A stretch of DNA of 15,485 nucleotides. It comes from JBLHRE01 sp047625765 (GTDB lineage: Bacteria > Bacteroidota > Bacteroidia > Flavobacteriales > JBLHRE01). The position numbers were made by a program, and so were the translations under genes. Under the pieces are notes generated by a model, which was not told the origin of the DNA, did not search any database, and was given only the letters and a program-made list of their open reading frames with translations. The stretch covers positions 1-15,485 of the forward strand of contig JBLHRE010000029.1 in NCBI GenBank assembly GCA_047625765.1, in the 5' to 3' direction. How positions within the stretch are numbered: position 1 is the stretch's first letter; each line of letters begins with the position of its first letter. This document shows, piece by piece, positions 1-7,344 of this stretch.

Positions 1-48
1 AAAACAGAAGGTTCCTAAAACAATAGCAACGTTTAAATACCAAGGCAT
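1..48 (-). CDS. crtZ: Beta-carotene hydroxylase, N-terminal fragment (probable)
   Basis: Only the first 16 codons are inside the window (MPWYLNVAIVLGTFCF). They form a short hydrophobic start that fits the first membrane helix of a CrtZ / fatty-acid-hydroxylase-type enzyme. CrtZ is a di-iron membrane protein that adds the 3-hydroxyl groups turning beta-carotene into zeaxanthin. The diagnostic histidine motifs would lie beyond the left edge, so the call rests on position: the ATG follows the idi stop codon by one base (TAAAATG) at the end of a crtI-crtB-idi operon, where crtZ is the usual occupant in flavobacteria. The start is well supported by this coupling. Another membrane protein of the pathway, such as a lycopene cyclase, cannot be excluded. 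Confidence 0.6.
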   Translation of the reverse strand, partial: MPWYLNVAIVLGTFCF

Positions 49-49
49 T

Positions 50-580
50 TTATAGTTTTTTATTTATTGATACGTAATTGTGAAATCGATCAAATATGAT
101 TTTAAACCAGGCTGTATACTGATCAGCATTAATATTCAAGTCTATTGCCAAATCATCTAGATTAACCCACTTATAATTTTCAACCTCTTCAGAATTTAAA
201 ACAGGATTGGCATTACTTCTCCCTATCAACACATAATCTAATTCGTGCTCGGTTAATCCATTGCCCATGTCAGCTTTATACACAAAATTAAAAACAGACT
301 CCATATCACAAGACATACCCATCTCCTCTTCTAAGCGTCTATTTGCGGCTTCACTAATAGTCTCTCCATTTCTTGGGTGACTGCAACAGGTGTTGGTCCA
401 CAAGCCTGGAGAATGGTATTTTCCTAAAGCACGCTGCTGGAGCAGCAACTCTTTATGATCGTTTAATATAAAAACAGAGAATGCGCGATGCAGCAGCCCT
501 TGCTCGTGAGCTTGCATTTTCGGCATTAAACCCAATGCATTATCCTCTTTATCAACTAATATCACCAACTCTTCTACCAT
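50..580 (-). CDS. idi: Isopentenyl-diphosphate delta-isomerase, type I
   Basis: The 176-residue protein interconverts isopentenyl and dimethylallyl diphosphate in the cytosol, supplying the primer for prenyl-chain and carotenoid synthesis. It is a Nudix-fold type I isomerase of the usual length (E. coli Idi is about 182). Visible active-site residues are Cys66 in the NTCCSHP motif (63-69), metal ligands His25, His31 and His68, and Glu111 and Glu113 in TEHELDY, matching the E. coli Cys67 / His25-His32-His69 / Glu114-Glu116 set. The Nudix-like REEE-type helix appears as RRLEEEMG (81-88). It sits seven bases after the unknown exported protein and one base before the presumed crtZ, so it is co-transcribed with the carotenoid genes. 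No anomaly was seen. The type II (FMN) isomerase is excluded by fold. Confidence 0.95.
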   Translation of the reverse strand: MVEELVILVDKEDNALGLMPKMQAHEQGLLHRAFSVFILNDHKELLLQQRALGKYHSPGLWTNTCCSHPRNGETISEAANRRLEEEMGMSCDMESVFNFVYKADMGNGLTEHELDYVLIGRSNANPVLNSEEVENYKWVNLDDLAIDLNINADQYTAWFKIIFDRFHNYVSINKKL

Positions 581-587
581 TTCATTT

Positions 588-1094
588 TTAATTTATTCTA
601 ACCAGTAGCAATTCTATTTCTTGTTTGCTAAAGACATTAAGTGTTTTTAAATAAGATAAAACCTTGTCTGCAAACTCTCTATTTTCGGGCAAACCTAAAA
701 ATTGCTGAAAGTGTTGAATTACAAACAATTTATCTTCATTTATCTGCTTGTTATACCCTAAAAAAATTGGACAATTGCACTGAATTATCAACCTTAAGTA
801 CCTCAATTCAAAATTATACAAATTACTAGAAATCAAAGCTTCTAACTCATTTCTACCCTCAACAAAGCTGGCAAACTTAGCATACGGATTCCAATAGTGT
901 TTTGCCAACAACATTTTTGCCGATGCCTTATAACCCAAAAGTACAGGATCGCTAAACCCCTTAGAATTGGCCAATAATTCGGCTACAGACTCCTTATGAT
1001 TTGCAATTTCATATTGTTCTCTAACTTCTTTTAATGTTTGCCCTCGAAGCAATGCTCCTATCAACAATCCTATTATGAGTAAACCAACGCGCAT
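588..1094 (-). CDS. Conserved exported protein of unknown function in carotenoid operon
   Basis: The 168-residue protein begins with a signal peptide (MRVGLLIIGLLIGALLRGQ, likely cleavage near residue 19, no lipobox cysteine), so it should be periplasmic or envelope-associated. The mature part is predicted mostly helical and carries Cys106 and Cys108 (QCNCP), followed by FLGYNKQINEDK (111-122). The stretch around residues 92-122 (ELRYLRL...FLGY...EDK) resembles, from memory, a small family of uncharacterised Bacteroidota proteins; I know no function for it. It is locked into the operon: its ATG overlaps the crtB stop by one base (TAATG), and idi follows after seven bases. Possible roles are carotenoid handling or membrane insertion, but this is inference from position only. 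It contains no enzyme motif I recognise. Confidence 0.85.
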   Translation of the reverse strand: MRVGLLIIGLLIGALLRGQTLKEVREQYEIANHKESVAELLANSKGFSDPVLLGYKASAKMLLAKHYWNPYAKFASFVEGRNELEALISSNLYNFELRYLRLIIQCNCPIFLGYNKQINEDKLFVIQHFQQFLGLPENREFADKVLSYLKTLNVFSKQEIELLLVRIN

Positions 1095-1930
1095 TATATC
1101 ATTTTGAATGAATGTTTGAGATATGACAAAACAAAGATCCGCCCTTTTTGCACATTATGGATACGGATTCTTGCTTTCATCACATTTTTTGAAGGGGTAT
1201 TTTTAATTTTCTGAAACAATCTAAAATAGTAAGCATACGCTACATAAACTCCAAATTTTACTCCTATAGGCAACTTTTTAACTCCTTCGTAACCAGCTTT
1301 AAAATCTTTGGCTATCTCTAATTCTATTTGAATCTTATCTGCATCGGTAAAAGTCTCGAAATCTACTCCAGGAAAATAGGTTCTGCCTAAGGTTTTGTAA
1401 TCTTCTTGCAAGTCTCTTAAAAAATTAATTTTCTGAAAAGCAGCGCCTAAACTTTTTGCAGCAGGCTTTAAAGCTTCGTACAATTGCTTGTCTCCTTCAA
1501 CAAATACTTGTAAACACATCAATCCAACAACCTCGGCAGAGCCATACACATACTCTTCAAAACCTACTCTACTATAGGTATACTGATCTAAATCAAAACG
1601 CATACTTTTTAAAAAGGCATCAATCAAAGAATGTTCAATGCCATAACTCCTTACAACCTTCTGAAAACTGTTTAGCACTGGATTTATAGATATCCCTTGA
1701 TCCAAGGCCTTGTAGGTATCCTTTGAAAGTTGATCTAACAATCCAACCTTATCGTAGGCATGAAATGAATCTACTATCTCGTCTGCCAATCTTACAAAGC
1801 CATAAATTGCATAAATGGGAGTATGAAATCTAGTGGCCAAACTTTTAATCCCTAAAGAAAATGAGGTGCTATAAGTTTGTGTTATTTCTTTGCTACACGC
1901 ATTAGAAATAGTATCGTAAAGTACTTTCAT
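1094..1930 (-). CDS. crtB: 15-cis-phytoene synthase
   Basis: The 278-residue protein is a squalene/phytoene synthase-fold enzyme that condenses two geranylgeranyl diphosphates head-to-head to phytoene, the committed step of carotenoid synthesis. Both Asp-rich diphosphate/Mg-binding motifs are intact: D50-E-I-V-D54 in RLADEIVDSF, and D173-L-Q-E-D177 in NFLRDLQED. The signature YGSAEVVG (129-136) and the GAAFQKINFLRD helix (162-173) are also present. The length is typical of bacterial CrtB. The start codon overlaps the crtI stop as ATGA, and the stop overlaps the next ATG as TAATG, so translation is probably coupled on both sides. Squalene or dehydrosqualene synthase are alternatives within the fold, but pairing with CrtI and Idi argues for phytoene synthase. 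Confidence 0.96.
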   Translation of the reverse strand: MKVLYDTISNACSKEITQTYSTSFSLGIKSLATRFHTPIYAIYGFVRLADEIVDSFHAYDKVGLLDQLSKDTYKALDQGISINPVLNSFQKVVRSYGIEHSLIDAFLKSMRFDLDQYTYSRVGFEEYVYGSAEVVGLMCLQVFVEGDKQLYEALKPAAKSLGAAFQKINFLRDLQEDYKTLGRTYFPGVDFETFTDADKIQIELEIAKDFKAGYEGVKKLPIGVKFGVYVAYAYYFRLFQKIKNTPSKNVMKARIRIHNVQKGRIFVLSYLKHSFKMI

Positions 1931-3405
1931 ATTGATGATGATTTTGAAAACTTCTTAGCAATTAAATTAGCGACTATTTGTCCCGATATGATTGATGGAG
2001 GCACTCCTGGACCTGGAACCGTAAGTTGCCCCGCATAAAATATATTTTCTACTTTCTTACTTTTCATTTTCGGCTTGAAGATTGCCGTTTGATCTAAGGT
2101 ATTTGCCAATCCATATGCATTGCCTTTGAAAGAATGATATTGTTCTACGAAATCTTGATAGGAAAAGCTTTGCTTGTAAATAATGTGACCGGTAATATCC
2201 ACTCCCGTTTGCTTTTGAATACGCTTAATCATTCTCTTTAAATAGTTCGCCCTTACTTCTTCCGTGTCTTTTAAACCTGGAGCAGTAGGAATTAATAAAA
2301 ATAAATTCTCGCAGCCCTTTGGAGCAGTATCATCTGTAATAGAAGTACAGCTTAAATAAAACAAGGGATCTTCAACCCATGATGGGGTTTCGTAAATGGC
2401 ATTTGAATGTTTCTCGAAATCGGCATCAAAAAATAAATTATGATGTTCGAGCTTTGGAATCTTTATATCGATACCCAAATAAAAAATAATTGAAGATGGA
2501 GCCATTTTTCGTTTTTCCCAATATACCTCATCATATCTTCTGTATTTCTTAGGCAACATCTTTTGCTCGAAATAATTATAGTCTCCTGCAGCTACCAAAG
2601 CTTCGGCCTTTATTACTTCCTGCGTACATTCTACGCCTGTAAATATTCCTTTTTCTATTATGGCCTCCTTCACTTCGCAGTCGAATTTAAACACAACTCC
2701 CAGTTCTAAGGCCAAATCATACATTGCATCAACAACTTTCACCATTCCTCCTTTCGGGTACCAGGTACCCAATTTCATATCGGCATAATTCATTAAGCTG
2801 TACAAAGCAGGAGTATTTTGTGGTTTCGCTCCTAAAAAAAGCACCGGAAACTCCAACAACTCTTGCAATTTCTTGTTCTTAAATTCTTCACGAATCAGCT
2901 TAGAAATGTTAGAAAACAAATGAAGTTTCAAACTTGCGCTAATTACCCTTCTATCTAAAAACTCTAAAATGGAGGCTCCTGGCTTATAAATAAAATCTTG
3001 CATTCCAACCTCATATTTAAACTGGGCATCTTTCAAGAATTTCTGTAACTTTTTGCCACTACCCTTTTCCACTTTCTCGAATAAGGCTATAAGTTCGTTT
3101 TCCTTAGCTGGAATATTCATAGCTTCGTCTTCGAAAATCACCTTGTACGATGGATCTAATCTTTCTAAATCGTAATAATCGGAGGTTTTCTTTCCAAAAC
3201 CTTCGAAAAACGCATCAAAAACATCAGGCATCCAATACCAACTTGGCCCCATATCAAACGTAAATCCTTGTGCATGAATTTGCCGAGCACGTCCTCCTGG
3301 TTTGGAGTGCCGATCTAAGACTTGCACCTTGAACCCTTTTTGAGCCAAAGAACATGCTGCACTTAAGCCAGCAAAACCAGCGCCTATTACTATTATATTG
3401 GTCAT
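1927..3405 (-). CDS. crtI: Phytoene desaturase (lycopene-forming)
   Basis: The 492-residue FAD-dependent desaturase/isomerase converts 15-cis-phytoene to all-trans-lycopene at the membrane surface. The N-terminal Rossmann dinucleotide site is complete (VIGAGFAGLSAA, 6-17, with Gly8-Gly10-Gly13), followed by the basic PGGRA turn (36-40). The C-terminal CrtI signature is clear in YAGQLTVPGPGVPPSIISG (457-475). The GNAYGLANTLDQTAIFKP segment (428-445) is also typical of bacterial CrtI. It is the first gene of the operon and overlaps crtB by four bases (ATGA). The 126-bp region upstream is shared with a divergent operon; I see no Bacteroidota -7 consensus on the minus strand there. CrtD- or CrtN-type desaturases are relatives, but context favours CrtI. 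Confidence 0.96.
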   Translation of the reverse strand: MTNIIVIGAGFAGLSAACSLAQKGFKVQVLDRHSKPGGRARQIHAQGFTFDMGPSWYWMPDVFDAFFEGFGKKTSDYYDLERLDPSYKVIFEDEAMNIPAKENELIALFEKVEKGSGKKLQKFLKDAQFKYEVGMQDFIYKPGASILEFLDRRVISASLKLHLFSNISKLIREEFKNKKLQELLEFPVLFLGAKPQNTPALYSLMNYADMKLGTWYPKGGMVKVVDAMYDLALELGVVFKFDCEVKEAIIEKGIFTGVECTQEVIKAEALVAAGDYNYFEQKMLPKKYRRYDEVYWEKRKMAPSSIIFYLGIDIKIPKLEHHNLFFDADFEKHSNAIYETPSWVEDPLFYLSCTSITDDTAPKGCENLFLLIPTAPGLKDTEEVRANYLKRMIKRIQKQTGVDITGHIIYKQSFSYQDFVEQYHSFKGNAYGLANTLDQTAIFKPKMKSKKVENIFYAGQLTVPGPGVPPSIISGQIVANLIAKKFSKSSSI

Positions 3406-3445
3406 TAATTAGATTTGGTTTAATAGTATAGTTACGTAAAAAAAA

Positions 3446-3466
3446 ATTAGCGGGTTTTATATTAGC
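3446..3466. repeat. Direct ATTAGC repeat in divergent crtI / mutL-operon spacer
   Basis: ATTAGC occurs at 3446-3451 and again at 3461-3466, 15 bp apart, within the 126-bp region between crtI (minus) and the small membrane protein gene (plus). It could be a regulator site for the carotenoid operon, but six-base repeats arise easily by chance in AT-rich DNA. Confidence 0.25.
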
Positions 3467-3476
3467 TCTGTGCTGG

Positions 3477-3509
3477 TTGTAAAAAGTTAGTAATAGATTA
3501 TTACCTTTG
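3477..3509 (+). promoter_or_regulatory. Bacteroidota-type promoter of the mutL operon
   Basis: TTG at 3477-3479 is followed after 22 bp by TACCTTTG at 3502-3509, a full match to the TAnnTTTG -7 element used by the Bacteroidota primary sigma factor. The spacer lies within the 17-23 bp range tolerated in this phylum. Transcription would start near 3516, leaving a leader of about 15 nt before the ATG at 3532. Confidence 0.65.
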
Positions 3510-3531
3510 CTATTCGCCTAAATCATTACTT

Positions 3532-3801
3532 ATGCCGGCTCCTAAATTGCCCTCTTTATTTAAGATAAATCGAAACAAAACGTTCGAGTATAAATCGCGC
3601 TTTTACAACGAACGTAAAGATCGTTTAAATGATAGGCGACACCAAATTGCTAAGGACCTAGAGTTAGAGAAAAAAGGCTCTGTTGTTGACAAAGGTTTTT
3701 TATCCGAAAGAAGATCTAAAGCCGTGTCTCAATCAAACTCGCGAGTACTTCTATTATTTGTGATTATTTTACTACTAGCTTACTTTATCATTTACCGTTA
3801 A
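3532..3801 (+). CDS. Small tail-anchored membrane protein preceding mutL
   Basis: This 89-residue protein has a very basic, hydrophilic N-terminal part and one C-terminal membrane helix (about 71-88, RVLLLFVIILLLAYFIIY). It therefore looks like a tail-anchored protein with its bulk in the cytoplasm. The segment KTFEYKSRFYNERKDRL (16-32) recalls a family of roughly 90-110-residue proteins found just upstream of mutL in flavobacteria. From memory, these are often labelled riboflavin synthase subunit beta in databases. Nothing here resembles lumazine synthase or riboflavin synthase, so that name is probably propagated from a neighbouring ribH gene. Its TAA overlaps the mutL ATG by one base (TAATG), and a good promoter lies 23 bp upstream, so it leads the operon. 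Function unknown. Confidence 0.85.
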   Translation: MPAPKLPSLFKINRNKTFEYKSRFYNERKDRLNDRRHQIAKDLELEKKGSVVDKGFLSERRSKAVSQSNSRVLLLFVIILLLAYFIIYR

Positions 3802-5630
3802 TGGCTGATATTATTCAACTTTTACCTGACCATGTTGCAAATCAAATTGCTGCGGGCGAGGTTGTACAAAGACCTGCATCTGCAGTTAAAGAGCTTTTAG
3901 AAAACGCCATTGATTCTGGCGCAAATCACATCCAATTAATTATCAAAGATTCTGGAAAAACACTGATTCAGGTTATTGATAATGGGAATGGAATGAGCGA
4001 TACCGATGCGCGTATGTGTTTTGAACGTCATGCAACTTCAAAGCTAAAAACGGTAGATGATTTATACCACATAAAAACCAAAGGCTTTCGTGGTGAGGCT
4101 ATGGCTTCTATTGCTGCAATTGCACAAGTAGAATTAAAGACCCGAAGAGCTTTAGATGAACTGGGTTCGTCTATAAAAATTGAAGGAAGCGAAGTAAAAG
4201 AACAGAACACCTGCCATACAGCCGAAGGTACCAATGTTATGGTAAAGAACTTGTTCTTTAATGTGCCAGCAAGAAGAAACTTCTTAAAATCGAACCAAGT
4301 TGAGCTTAGGCATATTTTAGACGAGTTTCATAGAGTGGTTATTCCACATCATTCTATTGGTTTTAGTTTAATACATAATGGCAACGAACTATTTCGCTTA
4401 CCAAAAAGCAATTTATTACAACGCATAACTGCGGTTTTCGGACACAAATCAACGCAACGATATGTGCCTATTGAGGAGAAAACAGATATTGTAGAAATTT
4501 CTGGGCATATCGCTAAACCAGAATTTGCGCGAAAAACCAGAGGTGAGCAATTTATTTTTGTAAACAATAGATTTATAAAGAGCAATTACCTCAATCATGC
4601 GGTTAACAATGCTTTTGATGGGCTTTTAGCTTCCGAATATCATGCTGGGTATTTTTTATTTCTAAACATCAATCCTGAAAAAATAGACGTTAATATTCAT
4701 CCAACAAAAACCGAAATAAAGTTTGAAGATGAAAAGGCAATTTATGCCATGTTGCGTTCTACCGTAAAAAGATCATTAGGCCAATTTAATGTGTCACCTA
4801 GTTTAGATTTTGATAAAGATCCTGATGTAGAACAGATATCGTATCAAAAGCCTGGACAAATAAAAATTCCAACCATTCAGGTCGATCCAAGTTTTAACCC
4901 CTTTGAACCGGATACTATTCAAAAATCAAATACCATATCTGGCGGACTTGGAACTTCTAATTTCGGTTCAAGCAAACCGAAACCTCAAGAAAATTGGCAA
5001 CAAATGTTTCAGAATTTGGACATAGAATCGAGCCAAGAGAAACTGGATATTGAAGAAGTTGGGGATGCTTCGAAATTGACTTACCAGATTCAACAAAAAT
5101 ATATTGTAACCAATTCTGGCGAAGGGTTGGTCGTTATAGATCAGCAAAGAGCGCACTTTAGAATCTTATTTGAAACGCTTAACAAGCAATTAAAAAAAGG
5201 TGCTGCGGCATCGCAACAATTACTTTTCCCACATCAAATGAATTTAGATTCGGGCGAAATTGCCCTTTTCAAAGAGATTCAAGAAGAAGTTGTACAATTA
5301 GGTTTTGACTTTGAGTTTATGGGCAATCAAATGTTAATTGTAAATGGTGTTCCTATGGGGGTTAAGGAGTCCGATATCTCTAATATTATAGAAGATGTTT
5401 TAGATTGTTATAAACATGAGAATACAGAGTTTAAAAACAATGCCAACGAAATGCTGGCAAAAAGCATTTCAAAATCAATGGCTACCAAAAAAGGGCAAAA
5501 ACTAAACCTAGAGGAAATGCGCTACATAGTAGAGCAACTTTTTGCTTGCCAAATGCCTTATCATTGCCCTAATGGAAAAACCGTTTTGATTACTATAAAT
5601 CCAGAGGATTTGGATAAAAAATTCAATTAA
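3801..5630 (+). CDS. mutL: DNA mismatch repair protein MutL
   Basis: The 609-residue MutL is the ATP-driven mediator that couples mismatch-bound MutS to downstream strand removal. The N-terminal GHKL ATPase is complete: ENAIDSGA (34-41), DNGNGM (60-65), RHATSK (76-81), GFRGEA (95-100) and GTNVMVKNLFFNVPAR (143-158). A second conserved domain ends near residue 330, followed by a low-complexity linker (about 335-425) and a C-terminal dimerisation domain with QQLLFP (472-477). The C-terminal endonuclease motifs are altered: D447-QQRAHFRILF-E458 stands where DQHA(X)2E(X)4E is expected, and CPNGK (589-593) stands for CPHGR. Nicking activity is therefore uncertain. It overlaps both the gene before and the rhomboid gene after by one base (TAATG). 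Confidence 0.97.
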   Translation: MADIIQLLPDHVANQIAAGEVVQRPASAVKELLENAIDSGANHIQLIIKDSGKTLIQVIDNGNGMSDTDARMCFERHATSKLKTVDDLYHIKTKGFRGEAMASIAAIAQVELKTRRALDELGSSIKIEGSEVKEQNTCHTAEGTNVMVKNLFFNVPARRNFLKSNQVELRHILDEFHRVVIPHHSIGFSLIHNGNELFRLPKSNLLQRITAVFGHKSTQRYVPIEEKTDIVEISGHIAKPEFARKTRGEQFIFVNNRFIKSNYLNHAVNNAFDGLLASEYHAGYFLFLNINPEKIDVNIHPTKTEIKFEDEKAIYAMLRSTVKRSLGQFNVSPSLDFDKDPDVEQISYQKPGQIKIPTIQVDPSFNPFEPDTIQKSNTISGGLGTSNFGSSKPKPQENWQQMFQNLDIESSQEKLDIEEVGDASKLTYQIQQKYIVTNSGEGLVVIDQQRAHFRILFETLNKQLKKGAAASQQLLFPHQMNLDSGEIALFKEIQEEVVQLGFDFEFMGNQMLIVNGVPMGVKESDISNIIEDVLDCYKHENTEFKNNANEMLAKSISKSMATKKGQKLNLEEMRYIVEQLFACQMPYHCPNGKTVLITINPEDLDKKFN

Positions 5631-6460
5631 TGAATACATATAGACCTAACAAGTTTAGCTTTTTACCGGAAATTGTAAAGAACCTGCTGATTATCAATGG
5701 ACTGTTCTTTGTTGCTACCTATGTTTTAGAAAGCACCTATGGTGTTGATTTGATAAAGTACCTTGGATTATATCAAATTGGCTCTGGTCAATTTCAACCT
5801 TATCAAATTATTACACACATGTTTATGCATGGCAATTTCCAACACGTTGCCCTAAATATGTTTGCCTTGTGGATGTTTGGTAATTCATTGGAAAATATTT
5901 GGGGTGGAAAACGTTTCCTTATCTACTACCTTTTAACAGGACTAGGTGCAGCTTTAATTCATTTAACGTACACGTGGTGGGATCTTTCTCAATTACAATC
6001 TGAAATAGATGTTCTAGCGAATAATGCAAATCCAGAAACATACCGTGCATTTTTAGATAAAAATGTTCCGAGTGAACTTAGTAATTATAACAACTTGTAC
6101 GAATTGGTAAATCAATGGACGTACCAACCTAATAATACATCCTATGCGCAAAAGGCTCTTCAGGTTGCAAACGAGTTTTTAGATTTAAAAACCAGCACAC
6201 CTACAGTTGGAGCATCTGGAGCTGTTTTTGGGGTTTTGCTAGCTTTTGGAATGTTATTTCCAAACACAAGAATCTACCTTTATTTTGCAATCCCAATAAA
6301 GGCTAAATATTTTGTAATGTTATATGGTGCTTTAGAATTGTATAGCGGGATTTCTGCCAACCCGGCCGACAATGTGGCTCACTTTGCTCATTTAGGTGGA
6401 ATGTTGATAGGGTTTTTATTGATTCGTTTTTGGAACAAAAAAAGTCAACACATGTACTAA
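5630..6460 (+). CDS. Rhomboid family intramembrane serine protease (first copy)
   Basis: The 276-residue polytopic membrane protein should cleave transmembrane substrates within the bilayer. The catalytic pair is visible: Ser196 in GASGAVFG (194-201) and His254 in AHFAHLGGM, with His72 and Asn76 (HVALN) as the expected oxyanion-side residues. An approximately 75-residue hydrophilic insertion (about 115-190) separates the early helices from the serine-bearing helix; it is rich in Asn, Gln and Glu and is unlike compact GlpG. The ATG overlaps the mutL stop (TAATG), so the start is well fixed. A second rhomboid follows after two bases. Its substrate is unknown, and association with mutL is probably genomic habit rather than a shared task. 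Confidence 0.92.
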   Translation: MNTYRPNKFSFLPEIVKNLLIINGLFFVATYVLESTYGVDLIKYLGLYQIGSGQFQPYQIITHMFMHGNFQHVALNMFALWMFGNSLENIWGGKRFLIYYLLTGLGAALIHLTYTWWDLSQLQSEIDVLANNANPETYRAFLDKNVPSELSNYNNLYELVNQWTYQPNNTSYAQKALQVANEFLDLKTSTPTVGASGAVFGVLLAFGMLFPNTRIYLYFAIPIKAKYFVMLYGALELYSGISANPADNVAHFAHLGGMLIGFLLIRFWNKKSQHMY

Positions 6461-6462
6461 AT

Positions 6463-7344
6463 ATGAACATCCTAACAGATATCAAATCTTATTTTAATAA
6501 TGGCAGCATGTTAAGCAAGTTAATCTTGATTAACATTGGAATCTTTGCGCTCCAAATGATTTTTGATGCCTTAGGCTTCTTAATTACTGGAAGTGATTTC
6601 GATTCCTCGTTTTGGTTTACCGTACCTGCAGATTTGGGCGCTTTAATTTACCGTCCTTGGTCTGTTCTTACCTACATGTTTTTCCACCACAACTTCCTTC
6701 ATATCTTCTTCAATTTGATGGTCTTATTTTTTGGTGGACAGATCTTTAGTCAGTTTGTTCCCGGCAAAAAAATACTGTCTATTTATTTATTAGGCGGATT
6801 TGCAGGAGCAGCTCTGTACATCGCAGCCTACAACATTTTTCCAGTACTTGCGGCCGATATGCCATACATGCGTGCTTTGGGTGCTTCGGCATCTGTAATG
6901 GCTGTTTTTGTTGCAATTGCTGCTTATCAGCCCAATTATAAAATGCAGTTTCGCTTTATAGGAGATATCCCTTTAAAATATGTTGCAATGGGTTTTATCC
7001 TACTCGATTTTATCAACATCAAAAACAATACTGGCGGCCATATTGCACATTTAGGTGGTGCTATCTTTGGTTATTTGTATGGTCTGAACCTTAAAAGCGG
7101 GAAAGATCTAGTTAGCGGTTTTGAACGTTTTCTAGAAAAAACACTTAACGCATTACCCCATTTTAAAAAGAAAAAATCGCCTTTAAAAACAGTTTATAAA
7201 AAAACCAAAACCGACCAAGAATTCCACGAGCGGAAAGCAGAATACCAAAAGGAGATGGATGCAATTCTTGATAAGATTTCGAGACATGGGTACGATAGCC
7301 TTAGTAAGGCTGAAAAAGATTTTTTATTTAAAGCTGGTCGTTGA
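6463..7344 (+). CDS. Rhomboid family intramembrane serine protease (second copy) with C-terminal tail domain
   Basis: I place the start at the ATG at 6463, two bases after the preceding stop; an upstream in-frame ATG at 6430 would add 11 residues and overlap the first rhomboid gene by 31 bases. The 293-residue protein has the rhomboid core with His80/Asn84 (HIFFN), Ser142 in GASASVMA (140-147) and His196 in GGHIAHLGGA. The usual GxSG glycine after the serine is replaced by Ala143. After the last helix comes a basic cytoplasmic tail (about 210-293). It ends in a compact motif, ILDKISRHGYDSLSKAEK (268-285), that recurs in Bacteroidota rhomboids and that I believe is catalogued as DUF6576. The stop overlaps the next gene as TGATG. 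Confidence 0.9.
   Translation: MNILTDIKSYFNNGSMLSKLILINIGIFALQMIFDALGFLITGSDFDSSFWFTVPADLGALIYRPWSVLTYMFFHHNFLHIFFNLMVLFFGGQIFSQFVPGKKILSIYLLGGFAGAALYIAAYNIFPVLAADMPYMRALGASASVMAVFVAIAAYQPNYKMQFRFIGDIPLKYVAMGFILLDFINIKNNTGGHIAHLGGAIFGYLYGLNLKSGKDLVSGFERFLEKTLNALPHFKKKKSPLKTVYKKTKTDQEFHERKAEYQKEMDAILDKISRHGYDSLSKAEKDFLFKAGR

Noticed and set aside
4028..5156. Antisense frames within mutL
   Set aside because: They oppose an intact MutL coding frame and show no domain or start context.
6430..6462. Upstream ATG for the second rhomboid
   Set aside because: It overlaps the first rhomboid gene by 31 bases and adds a polar extension; the ATG at 6463 fits the tight spacing of the operon.
7341..7343. 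TTG start for the EEP protein
   Set aside because: The adjacent ATG at 7344 overlaps the previous stop as TGATG, matching the other junctions in the operon.
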